Shown in pieces: positions 32,282-40,044 of a stretch of DNA of 64,000 nucleotides; position 1 is the first letter of the stretch, and each line of letters starts with the position of its first letter. The notes under the pieces are model-generated. The model saw nothing but the letters and a program-made list of their open reading frames with translations. It searched no databases and had not been told where the DNA came from. The stretch lies in assembly GCF_014287675.1 (NCBI RefSeq), contig NZ_JACOPQ010000014.1, positions 46,643 to 110,642 of the forward strand. Direction: 5' to 3'. The position numbers and the translations under genes are program-made. The stretch is from Lawsonibacter faecis (GTDB taxonomy: Bacteria; Bacillota; Clostridia; Oscillospirales; Oscillospiraceae).

Positions 32282-32976
32282 TTCAGCGCGGCCACGAAGC
32301 GCTTGGTAATTTCCAGCGGGCGGGTGATGGCGCTGCCCACCACCGCCGTCAGGATGCCAAGGTCCATGGCATGGCGCAGGTCGTCGGGGGTAATGATATT
32401 GCCCTCGGCCACCACAGGCTTTCCGCTCTCCTTCACCAGACGCTCAATCATCTCGAAGGGGGGCAGGGAGCAGCCGGCGGTATAGGGGGTATAGCTGGCC
32501 ATGGTGGTGCCGATGAGATCGAAGCCCAGCTCGGCGGCGTGGAGGCCCTCCTCCACATTGGAGCAGTCGGCCATGAAGAGCTGGTCGGGGTACTCCACGC
32601 GCACCTTCTGGAAGAAGCTGTCCAGGCTCTCCCCGGCGGGGCGGGGACGCCTGGTGGCGTCCATGGCGATGACCTCCACCCCGCACTTCACCAGGGCCTC
32701 CACCTCGGCGGCGGTGGGGGTGATATACACGTCGGGCCGCTCGTCGTAGACTCTCTTGATAATGCCGATCACCGGCAGCGGGGTGGTCTTGCGGATCTCC
32801 GTGATGTCCTCCACCGTGTTGGCCCGGATGCCCGCCGCGCCGCCCAGATAGGCGGCATAGGCCATGCGGGACATAATGTAGGAGCTGTGCAGCGGCTCCT
32901 CGGGCAGGGCCTGGCAGGAGACAATCAACCTTCCTCTGACCTGTTCATAGAATGCTTCCTTATTCATTACACCCAT
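32278..32976 (-). CDS. nanE: N-acetylmannosamine-6-phosphate 2-epimerase
   Basis: The 232-residue TIM-barrel protein has the NanE hallmarks: LIVSCQALPEEPLHSS at the start, the catalytic lysine in IGIIKR, AMDATRRPRP, and the catalytic glutamate and phosphate loop in VVAEGNI...VVGSAITRP. It converts ManNAc-6-phosphate to GlcNAc-6-phosphate. It is first in the nanE-nanK-rpiR transcript, with a near-consensus promoter. GAGGTG precedes the ATG. Confidence 0.96.
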   Translation of the reverse strand: MGVMNKEAFYEQVRGRLIVSCQALPEEPLHSSYIMSRMAYAAYLGGAAGIRANTVEDITEIRKTTPLPVIGIIKRVYDERPDVYITPTAAEVEALVKCGVEVIAMDATRRPRPAGESLDSFFQKVRVEYPDQLFMADCSNVEEGLHAAELGFDLIGTTMASYTPYTAGCSLPPFEMIERLVKESGKPVVAEGNIITPDDLRHAMDLGILTAVVGSAITRPLEITKRFVAALK

Positions 32977-33022
32977 TGCTTACACCTCACAACGCTAGTT
33001 TTTTGGTCACTATGTCAGTGTC

Positions 33023-33051
33023 AGTATAGCACTGGAAGAAGTTTTTTTCAA
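33023..33051 (-). promoter_or_regulatory. Sigma-A promoter of nanE-nanK-rpiR
   Basis: TTGAAA and TATACT with a 17-base spacer on the minus strand, about 45 bases before nanE. Confidence 0.8.
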
Positions 33052-33066
33052 TGCATTTCTTCACAT

Positions 33067-33086
33067 AGGAAAAAATATTTTTTCCT
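33067..33086. promoter_or_regulatory. Perfect 20-bp palindrome between divergent nanE and esterase promoters
   Basis: AGGAAAAAATATTTTTTCCT reads the same on both strands. It lies directly upstream of the -35 boxes of both divergent promoters, a position suited to one regulator governing both. The RpiR protein encoded in the locus is the obvious candidate. Confidence 0.55.
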
Positions 33087-33087
33087 C

Positions 33088-33116
33088 TTGCCTTGCCCCT
33101 GCCGGCGTGTTATATT
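33088..33116 (+). promoter_or_regulatory. Sigma-A promoter of the SGNH esterase gene
   Basis: TTGCCT and TATATT with a 17-base spacer, 44 bases before the ATG. Confidence 0.65.
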
Positions 33117-33160
33117 GAAGGCAATCAAAAGGCGCCTGCGGGGCGCCGGGGAGGTCTGTC

Positions 33161-33847
33161 ATGAAGAAGCATATCGTCTGCCTGGGCGACTCCAACACCC
33201 ACGGCTACTGCGCCGACCCCAGTGACTGTGCCGACGGCGCTCTGCAGCGTTTCAACGAGGACGAGCGCTGGACCCGGCGGCTCCAGGCCGCCCTGGGAGA
33301 GGACTATCTGGTGCTGGAGGAGGGACTTTCCGGCCGTACCACCGTCTTCCGTGACCCGCTCTACGAGGGGCTGGCCGCCATCGACTATATCCACCCCTGT
33401 CTCAAGAGCCACGAGCCGGTGGCCCTGCTTATCATCATGCTGGGCACCAACGACACCAAGGAGCGTTTTTCCGCCAATGCCCACTGCATCGCTCTGGGTA
33501 TGGAGCGGCTGGTGAAGAAGGCGAAGGCCGTGGACTGCTGGGGGCCGGGGGGCACGCCCAACATCCTCGTGATCAGTCCCCCGGTCATCGACCCCAGGAT
33601 GGAGCAGTCCCCCGTGGGGGGGACCATGGGCGCGGGCTGCGCCGAGAAGTCCCGCCTCCTCCCGCCCCTGCTGGAGAACTCCGCCAGGCTGACGCTCTGT
33701 CACTTCCTCAGCGCGGAGGGGTGCGAATTCAACCAGGTGGACTATATGCACCTGACCAGAAAGGGCCACGCACAATTGGCGGCTCTGCTGGCGGAGGCCG
33801 TGCCCGGATTGATACGGGACTGCGAATTCTGCGATGAACAATCATAG
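33161..33847 (+). CDS. SGNH/GDSL-family esterase, candidate sialate O-acetylesterase
   Basis: The 228-residue protein shows all SGNH blocks: the nucleophile in CLGDSNTHG, the glycine block GLSGRT, MLGTND and the DYMHL Asp-His pair near residue 200. No signal peptide is visible, so it acts in the cytosol on imported substrate. Divergence from nanE across a shared palindrome suggests removal of O-acetyl groups from sialic acids before NanA. That substrate is an inference. Confidence 0.82.
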   Translation: MKKHIVCLGDSNTHGYCADPSDCADGALQRFNEDERWTRRLQAALGEDYLVLEEGLSGRTTVFRDPLYEGLAAIDYIHPCLKSHEPVALLIIMLGTNDTKERFSANAHCIALGMERLVKKAKAVDCWGPGGTPNILVISPPVIDPRMEQSPVGGTMGAGCAEKSRLLPPLLENSARLTLCHFLSAEGCEFNQVDYMHLTRKGHAQLAALLAEAVPGLIRDCEFCDEQS

Positions 33848-33902
33848 ATAAGTGCCTGTTGCAAAATGTGATTCTGAGGCCAAAGGCCCAAAGTAATACA
33901 TG

Positions 33903-33950
33903 AAAGAATTGCGGAGAATTGCCGGTTGTGGCAGTTCTCCGCAATTCTTT
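33903..33950 (+). terminator. Terminator after the SGNH esterase
   Basis: AAAGAATTGCGGAGAA pairs perfectly with its complement across a 16-base loop, ending in TTTAT. The remainder of the gap to 34055 holds no gene I recognise. Confidence 0.8.
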
Positions 33951-34055
33951 ATAAGTGAACTTCAGAAAATTCTGTTTGCAGCAGAGCTCAAGTAGAGGCG
34001 CACGGGCATCCATCGGCCGCCCCTCCCGCAGGTGCGGGCGCAGTCCCGCGAACCC

Positions 34056-34769
34056 TTATTTCAGGTACCAGGGCGGCTCCTCCCCGCCGTCCGGCTGCGC
34101 GGGCAGATCCTCCATGGATGGGTGGGCCGACAGGGGTTCCTCCGGCCGGGGCGCCTCCTGGCCGGGCGTATACTTCTTGAAGATGCGCTCGAGGAAGAGA
34201 GAGGTCAGCAGGGCGGTCAGCGCCGGAGTCACGAACAGCGGCGCCATGTACTTCAGGCTCAGGCTCACCATCTCCACATTGAGCAGCACCACGACGACGG
34301 TGGAGGGCAGATGCCTGAAGGCCAGCTTGAAGGAGGCGGCGTAGAGTCCACCCACCCCGAAGGTGAACCGGGAGAGCGCCGGGAAGAGATAGACGGCGAC
34401 GCCCAACGGTATGACCAGGACCACGGTGTAGACGGTGCGCATGAACGCCACGCCGGCATCCTCCGGATTGGCCAGGTTGAACATCATCCACCCCAGCCAG
34501 AGAACCACACCCACCGCCGCGGCGATGACGCCGGAGACGGCCCCCACCTTGAAATTGTCCCGGAAGGATCGGAAGAAGTTTTTGTAGGGCTCCGCCTCCC
34601 CCCGGCGGATGCATTTAACCACCGTGTAATAGAGCGCGGCGGTGGCCGGACCGATGGTGACAACCGGAAGGCACAGCGCCAGCCAAAGGGCGCTGAGGAC
34701 CACCAGATCAAAAATTTTGCTGCACCCCTGGAAAAACAGATTGTTCGGGTTGAAAATTCGCTGGAACAT
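34056..34769 (-). CDS. YesL/DUF624 family membrane protein
   Basis: The 237-residue protein begins MFQRIFNPNNLFFQGCSKIF, continues LVVLSALWLALCLPVVTIGPATAALYY, and has about five membrane segments, as in DUF624 (YesL) proteins, which often accompany carbohydrate transport genes. It ends in a Pro/Glu-rich cytoplasmic tail. Its role is unknown. I chose the ATG at 34769, with AAAGGAG 7 bases upstream. Confidence 0.85.
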   Translation of the reverse strand: MFQRIFNPNNLFFQGCSKIFDLVVLSALWLALCLPVVTIGPATAALYYTVVKCIRRGEAEPYKNFFRSFRDNFKVGAVSGVIAAAVGVVLWLGWMMFNLANPEDAGVAFMRTVYTVVLVIPLGVAVYLFPALSRFTFGVGGLYAASFKLAFRHLPSTVVVVLLNVEMVSLSLKYMAPLFVTPALTALLTSLFLERIFKKYTPGQEAPRPEEPLSAHPSMEDLPAQPDGGEEPPWYLK

Positions 34770-34860
34770 GGCCTGCTCCTTTCGCGCGGCGCGCCGGGAT
34801 ATCTGTGGACACGGGCGTACGCCTGTCATTTTTTATCATAACATAGCCCGGCGGAAAACG

Positions 34861-34887
34861 CAAAGGGAGGGCTTCCCCCTCCCTTTG
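34861..34887 (-). terminator. Terminator after the polysaccharide deacetylase
   Basis: CAAAGGGAGG pairs with CCTCCCTTTG and is followed on the minus strand by CGTTTTCC. Confidence 0.65.
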
Positions 34888-34894
34888 ACCATCT

Positions 34895-35770
34895 CTACTC
34901 CACATATCCGAAGACCACCGGGGTCACCTCCACCGTCAGGCGGTCGAAGGAGAAGCCCGCCGCCCGGTATGCCTCGATAATGCCGGGCAGGGCCTCCACG
35001 GTGGTCTGCTTCCCGGCGCTGTCGTGCAGGAGGAGGAAGACCCGGCGCTCCTCCAGGCCTCGGAGCGCGGCCTCCCGGATCTCCTCCGCAGAGGCTCCGC
35101 CCACCGCCGTATCCATGCCTGAGACGTTCCAGTCAAAATAGGCGAAGCCGCGGCGGAGCATCTCGGCGGTCAGCTCTGGATAGATGGCGGCATTATAGGG
35201 GTTGATGCTGCCCCCCGGAAAGCGCAGAACCTGGGGCCGGGTCCCGGCGGCGTCGTAAATGAGCGTATTGAGGGCGTCGCAGTCGGCCAGGTAGTCCTCC
35301 ACAGAGGCGTACACCTGTCCATAATCGTGGCTGTAGCTGTGCAGGCCCAGCGTGTGCCCGGCCTGTGCAATCGCCCGCAGCCACTCCATGGACTGAGCGT
35401 CCCCCCTGCCTGCGACAAAGAAGGTGGCCTTGACGCCGTACCGCTCCAGAATCTCCAGGACCTCCGGGGTCCGGGCCGAGGGGCCGTCGTCAAAGGTGAG
35501 GTAAACCACCTTGTCCGTATTCACCGTGGAGCGGCCCGTATCGTCGGCATAGAGTTCCGGGTAAAGAGCCTGCCAGACGGGGACCTCGGGCGGCAGCGGC
35601 TGGGCGGAGCTGTCCGCCAAGGCCGGGTCGGCCGCCGATCCGCCCAGCCTCTCCCGGCAGCGCTGATTCTGGACGCCCAGAATCACGCACAGGAGGATGA
35701 GCACGGCGCACAGCAGGGACAGTATGGCGATGATAATACGCTTGAAAAGGCGTTCGCTTGAGACATTCAT
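34895..35770 (-). CDS. Membrane-anchored polysaccharide deacetylase (NodB domain)
   Basis: The 291-residue protein has an N-terminal membrane anchor (about residues 11-33) and an extracellular NodB domain (about 80-285). The domain has TFDDGPS with the catalytic base and metal Asp, HSYSHDY with the metal histidines, RFPGGSIN and the late motif FLLLHDS. It would remove acetyl groups from peptidoglycan or another cell-surface glycan. GGGAG lies 10 bases before the ATG at 35770; an in-frame ATG at 35794 is an alternative. Confidence 0.88.
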   Translation of the reverse strand: MNVSSERLFKRIIIAILSLLCAVLILLCVILGVQNQRCRERLGGSAADPALADSSAQPLPPEVPVWQALYPELYADDTGRSTVNTDKVVYLTFDDGPSARTPEVLEILERYGVKATFFVAGRGDAQSMEWLRAIAQAGHTLGLHSYSHDYGQVYASVEDYLADCDALNTLIYDAAGTRPQVLRFPGGSINPYNAAIYPELTAEMLRRGFAYFDWNVSGMDTAVGGASAEEIREAALRGLEERRVFLLLHDSAGKQTTVEALPGIIEAYRAAGFSFDRLTVEVTPVVFGYVE

Positions 35771-35881
35771 GCGCTCAGTTCTCCCGGTTGTCATATTCCG
35801 CTCCATTGTAGACCAAGCGGAGACAAAAAACCAGACGCATTTCCATCATCCCCGCAAATTTTTTCAGTTTACCCGGAGAGC

Positions 35882-37336
35882 CTACAGGGCTGTCGGCAGC
35901 CTTCCGGCGGGTACGCAGCGCGACGCCTGGGTAAGGGCCATATCGTATGCCGCCCGGAAAACATCCTGAACTCCGGCGGAGAATCGCTCCGCATCCCCAC
36001 GGGCGAGGGCCCCGCGCAGCTGGTCGAAGTACCCCCGGCACTCCGCCTCCTGGGCGGCAGCCTTATCAGCGTCCCAGTCCAGGCGGTTCAGGTAGTGGCC
36101 CCAAATCAGCAGATCGTCAAACTGCTCCAGAATGGTCCTGAGGCAGCGGCAGGGCGTGAAGCGCTGCAGAAAGTCAAGCAGAAGCTGGACGATACGGGCG
36201 GACCCGGGGCGTGGAATCGGCTCCCACGCCTGCGCAGCCGACCTTGCGGCATCGCGAGGCAGGCAGGTTGCCGCCGCGAAGGCCAGCCGCCCGGCGCAGA
36301 CGGCGAGAATCTGCATGGCGTCCACACAGAGGACCAGGTGCTCGCCGATGACGTTCTCCTCAAGCCGCAGGGGCGGCAGCCCGTCCCCCTCCCGCAGCAC
36401 CATCCCCCGCTTGTCCAGCGTGCGGACCAGGCCGATGTCGCTGAGGAGCGCCACGGCGCTGCAGGCGGTGTCCTTGGAGACGCTGTAGGTCCGCATTATC
36501 TCGGGGACGGAGGGCAGGTACGTCCGGCCCACAAACTCCCCGGCCTCAATTCGGCGGTAGAGCTTGCGGGCCACCACCGTGTAGAGATGCGTCCGGCCCT
36601 TCCCGGAGTACCACTGGTACGGAATATGGACCGAAGCGGGCGGCCAGCGCTCCTCCAGCCCCTTCAGATAGCATTTCGCGCGGCTCTTGATGTCCCGGTA
36701 CATCTGTTCAAGGCGGCAGATCAGCTCATCGGTCCGGCCCTGCGCAATCAGCTCGTACATATCCCTCAGCTTGCTTTTGACAAAGTCCGCCGTAATGGCA
36801 TAGGGGTCCTCCAGGCCGGAGCAGACGATGTGGGGGATGCGCGAGTAGTGCTCCATCCCGGACTGCAGATCCAGAATGACGGGATTCCGGTAGGTCACGA
36901 GCAGTTCCGTGAAGAACCGGACGGCCTGGTCGTACACCTCAACCTGTTCGGCCCCGCCCCGGACCGCTTCCAAATGGATGTACAAAGCCGGCAGATCGAC
37001 ACAGCGCCGCGCGCCCTGCGCATACAGGGCCGGCATCAGCAGCTCCAGCCCGCCGTAAATGTCCAGTATGCTCTCCTTTCTGCTCAGGAGCGCGTTGACA
37101 CATAATTCGTCGTGAACATCCAGGCGGACCACGGCCCGCCTGCCGGAGGCCGTATCGATGACCCCGTCCCGCTCCAGCATGCGGACCACCCTCCGGATGG
37201 TCGTGATGCCCACATGATACCTGCGGCACAGCTCCTGCTGGGAGGGCAGCGCCTGTCCGCAGCGGAGCACGCCGCTGTAGAGCTGGGTGAGTATGGATTC
37301 GTAAATGGCCTCATAAAGGACGCTCTCTCCCCGCAT
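35882..37336 (-). CDS. GntR-family regulator with two helix-turn-helix domains in one chain
   Basis: The 484-residue protein has a GntR winged helix at about residues 3-70 (LPSQQELCRRYHVGITTIRR). An alpha-helical region follows, then a second GntR-like winged helix at about residues 250-318 (YLPSVPEIMRTYSVSKDTAC, then LLSDIGLVRT), and another helical domain. Ordinary GntR proteins have one winged helix and 220-250 residues. I chose the ATG at 37336, because GGAAGGGGGG lies 6 bases upstream. It is divergent from a hybrid histidine kinase. The ligand is unknown. Confidence 0.82.
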   Translation of the reverse strand: MRGESVLYEAIYESILTQLYSGVLRCGQALPSQQELCRRYHVGITTIRRVVRMLERDGVIDTASGRRAVVRLDVHDELCVNALLSRKESILDIYGGLELLMPALYAQGARRCVDLPALYIHLEAVRGGAEQVEVYDQAVRFFTELLVTYRNPVILDLQSGMEHYSRIPHIVCSGLEDPYAITADFVKSKLRDMYELIAQGRTDELICRLEQMYRDIKSRAKCYLKGLEERWPPASVHIPYQWYSGKGRTHLYTVVARKLYRRIEAGEFVGRTYLPSVPEIMRTYSVSKDTACSAVALLSDIGLVRTLDKRGMVLREGDGLPPLRLEENVIGEHLVLCVDAMQILAVCAGRLAFAAATCLPRDAARSAAQAWEPIPRPGSARIVQLLLDFLQRFTPCRCLRTILEQFDDLLIWGHYLNRLDWDADKAAAQEAECRGYFDQLRGALARGDAERFSAGVQDVFRAAYDMALTQASRCVPAGRLPTAL

Positions 37337-37490
37337 GGGCCGCCCCCCTTCCATATCGTAATTTCAGTATAACATAGATAAACGGAGAACAGAATACTTG
37401 CTTATTTTGCGTAGATGGCATACACTGTACCTGTAGCTAAATCAGGAAAGAAGCGGAGCGGCATCGGCCGCACGTTGAAGAGCGAGGCGG

Positions 37491-39887
37491 ATGGGAATGG
37501 ACAGGATGCTCCCGGGCAGGGAATATGAGTATGCCACGCTGATGAATATGCTGCACGTCAGCGTCAGCAAGCATCTGCTGGATGCGCATTTTACGCTGGT
37601 ATGGGCCAACGAGTTTTACTACGACCTCATCGGCTACGGCAAGGACGAGTACGAGGCAATTTTCCACAACCAGTGCGACACCTACTACACCAATCCCGCC
37701 CTCGGTTTTCACGACGAGGAGGAGTGGAACAAGATGGGTGCGGTGGTGATGAAGGCCATCGCGGAGGGAAAGCCGGGGTATAACCGTACGGCCCGGATGC
37801 GCCGCAGGGACGGCAGCTATATCTGGGTTCAGATGACGGCCACCTTTGTGGATGAGTACATCGACGGCTGTCAGGTCTCCTACACGGTCATGACCGATGT
37901 GACGGAGACCATGCAGCAGCAGATTGACCAGTCGGTCACCTACGACAATCTGCCCGGCTTTGTGGCCAAGTTCCGGGTGGCGCCCGGCCCGCAGTTCGCC
38001 CTTTTGGACGCCAATGAACGGTTCAACGAGTTTTTCGGGTCGGCCCCGGAATCCGGGTGCGGCGGCGAGTCCCTGTTCCAGGAAAATCTCCGCCGCAACG
38101 CCGACGTGCTCGGGGGCTTTCGCAGCCAGTTCAGCGCCGGTGAGCCGGTGCACTTTGTGCTCCGGGCGGTGGACCGGCACGGGCAGGACGCCTGGCTCCA
38201 GGTCAACGCGGCCTGCACGGACCGGCAGAGCGGCGAGCCGGTCTATCTGGCGATCTTCATCGACATCACCAACGAGACCGAGCTGCGGCAGATGCGGGAG
38301 GCCCTGGAGCGGCAGGCCCGTGAGCTGAAGGATGCCCTCAGCCTGGCGGAGCGTGCCAACCGGGCCAAGTCCGATTTCCTCTCCCATATGTCCCACGACA
38401 TCCGCACGCCCATGAACGCCATTGTGGGCATGACCGACATCGCCAAGGTCCATCTGGACGACCCGGACAAGGTGCTGGACTGCCTGAACAAAATCACCCT
38501 CTCCAGCCGCCACCTGCTGGGGCTCATCAACGACGTGCTGGATATGAGCAAGATTGAGAACGGGAACATCATGATCAACACCGCGCCGGTCTCCCTGCCG
38601 GAGCTGCTGGAAAACGTGGTGACCATCATCCAGCCCAACATTAAGGTCAACTGCCAGGAGTTCTCCGTGCGCCTGCACGGCATCCGGCACGAGCGGTTTC
38701 GCTCCGACGCGCTCCGCCTGCGGCAGATTTTGATCAACCTCCTCTCCAACGCCTCCAAGTTCACCCCGGCCGGCGGCTCGGTGAGGATGGATATTGAGGA
38801 GCGCAGCGGCATGGACGGCTCCGCCGCGGAGCTGCGCATCGTCATCTCGGACACCGGAATCGGCATGAGCACGGCCTATCTGGCCCACATCTTCGAGCCC
38901 TTCTCCCGGGAGCAGGACAGCCGTGTGGACAAGACCGAGGGCAGCGGACTGGGCATGGCCATCACCAGACGGCTGGTGGAGCTGCTGGGCGGCAGCATTG
39001 AGGTGGACAGCCGGGTAGGCGAGGGCAGTACCTTTACGGTTATCCTCCCCATGCAGATCGACGACACGCCGTCCCAGCCCTACCACTTCCCCGATCTGCA
39101 CATCCTGGTGGTGGATGACGGCGCTGTCACCCGGGAGTACATGGACAACGCCCTCCGGGACATCGGCCTCAATGCCGACTGCGCCGACAGCGGCGCCGGC
39201 GCGGTGGCGATGGCCCGGGCGGCCCACCTGGCGGGGCGGGATTACGACGCCGTTATCCTGGACTGGAAGATGCCCGGTATGGACGGTCTCCAGACCGCCC
39301 GGCTCCTCCGTGAGCAGGTGGACGGGGCGCTGCCCATCCTCATCATGTCGGCCTACGACTGGAGCGAGATCGAGGCCCCGGCCCGGAGCGCGGGCATCAG
39401 CGGCTTCCTTCAAAAGCCCATCTTCCGCTCCACCCTCTGCTATGGAATACAGAAATTCGTACTGGGCAGGGCGGCCGTGAAGCAGGAGACGCCCACCTAT
39501 CATTTTTCCGGAAAGCGGCTGCTCCTGGTGGAGGACAACGAGCTCAACCGGGAGATCGCGCTGGAGATTCTCCAGGAGACGGGCGCCCAGGTGGACACCG
39601 CCAACAACGGCGCCCAGGGGGTGGAGCGGTTCCAGGGCTCCCCCGCGGGGTATTACGACCTCATTCTGATGGACATTCAGATGCCCGTGATGGACGGGCT
39701 CACGGCCGCCAGGACCATCCGCGCACTGCCCAAAGCGGACGCCGCCTCAGTGCCCATTGTGGCCATGACCGCCGACGCCTTTGCCGAGGACGTGGCCGCC
39801 GCGAAGCAGGCGGGCATGGACGACCATATCGCCAAGCCCATCGACGTGGCGCAGCTCTACCGGTTGATGGAGGGGTATCTCCAGTAG
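37491..39887 (+). CDS. Cytosolic hybrid sensor histidine kinase with two receiver domains
   Basis: The 798-residue protein has two PAS-like segments (about residues 25-135 and 150-260), a dimerisation domain with the phospho-histidine in HMSHDIRTPMN near residue 303, an ATPase domain (about 400-520) and two receivers. The first is about 536-655, with LDWKMPGMDG; the second is about 675-797, with LMDIQMPVMDG. No membrane segment is seen. No separate output regulator is adjacent, so partners are elsewhere. An in-frame ATG at 37497 has better ribosome-binding-site spacing and could be the true start. Confidence 0.9.
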   Translation: MGMDRMLPGREYEYATLMNMLHVSVSKHLLDAHFTLVWANEFYYDLIGYGKDEYEAIFHNQCDTYYTNPALGFHDEEEWNKMGAVVMKAIAEGKPGYNRTARMRRRDGSYIWVQMTATFVDEYIDGCQVSYTVMTDVTETMQQQIDQSVTYDNLPGFVAKFRVAPGPQFALLDANERFNEFFGSAPESGCGGESLFQENLRRNADVLGGFRSQFSAGEPVHFVLRAVDRHGQDAWLQVNAACTDRQSGEPVYLAIFIDITNETELRQMREALERQARELKDALSLAERANRAKSDFLSHMSHDIRTPMNAIVGMTDIAKVHLDDPDKVLDCLNKITLSSRHLLGLINDVLDMSKIENGNIMINTAPVSLPELLENVVTIIQPNIKVNCQEFSVRLHGIRHERFRSDALRLRQILINLLSNASKFTPAGGSVRMDIEERSGMDGSAAELRIVISDTGIGMSTAYLAHIFEPFSREQDSRVDKTEGSGLGMAITRRLVELLGGSIEVDSRVGEGSTFTVILPMQIDDTPSQPYHFPDLHILVVDDGAVTREYMDNALRDIGLNADCADSGAGAVAMARAAHLAGRDYDAVILDWKMPGMDGLQTARLLREQVDGALPILIMSAYDWSEIEAPARSAGISGFLQKPIFRSTLCYGIQKFVLGRAAVKQETPTYHFSGKRLLLVEDNELNREIALEILQETGAQVDTANNGAQGVERFQGSPAGYYDLILMDIQMPVMDGLTAARTIRALPKADAASVPIVAMTADAFAEDVAAAKQAGMDDHIAKPIDVAQLYRLMEGYLQ

Positions 39888-39888
39888 G

Positions 39889-39978
39889 GGCGGATGGGGC
39901 GGCTTTTTCCCAAGAAATCGACTCCCATCCGTTATGCAGCCTTCTGTCAAGGAAGCCCTGAGGCGCTTCTTTGACAAG
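39889..39978 (+). repeat. Dispersed structured intergenic repeat, copy A
   Basis: This 90-base stretch matches the inverted copy at 63509-63598 at about 75 of 90 positions in a hand alignment, including an identical first 23 bases (GGCGGATGGGGCGGCTTTTT and on). Internal GTCAAGGAAG...CTTCTTTGAC forms a hairpin, and GGATGGG...CCCATCC forms a second. It is directly after the hybrid kinase stop codon. Confidence 0.75.
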
Positions 39979-39982
39979 CTGA

Positions 39983-40024
39983 GAGGAGGGAGCGGGAGGC
40001 CGAATGGCCTCCCGCTCCCTCCTC
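39983..40024 (+). terminator. Strong terminator between the hybrid kinase and the convergent giant gene
   Basis: A perfect 19-bp stem (GAGGAGGGAGCGGGAGGCC with its complement, GAAT loop) runs into TTTATATTTT on the plus strand. Confidence 0.88.
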
Positions 40025-40044
40025 TTTATATTTTGGGGCTGCTC

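Noticed and set aside
33976..34055. GC-rich stretch containing GTGCGGGCGC and GTCCCGCG, resembling part of 57600-57650, as another repeat family
   Set aside because: The shared words are short and lie in otherwise unalignable sequence, so chance in GC-rich DNA is the simpler explanation.
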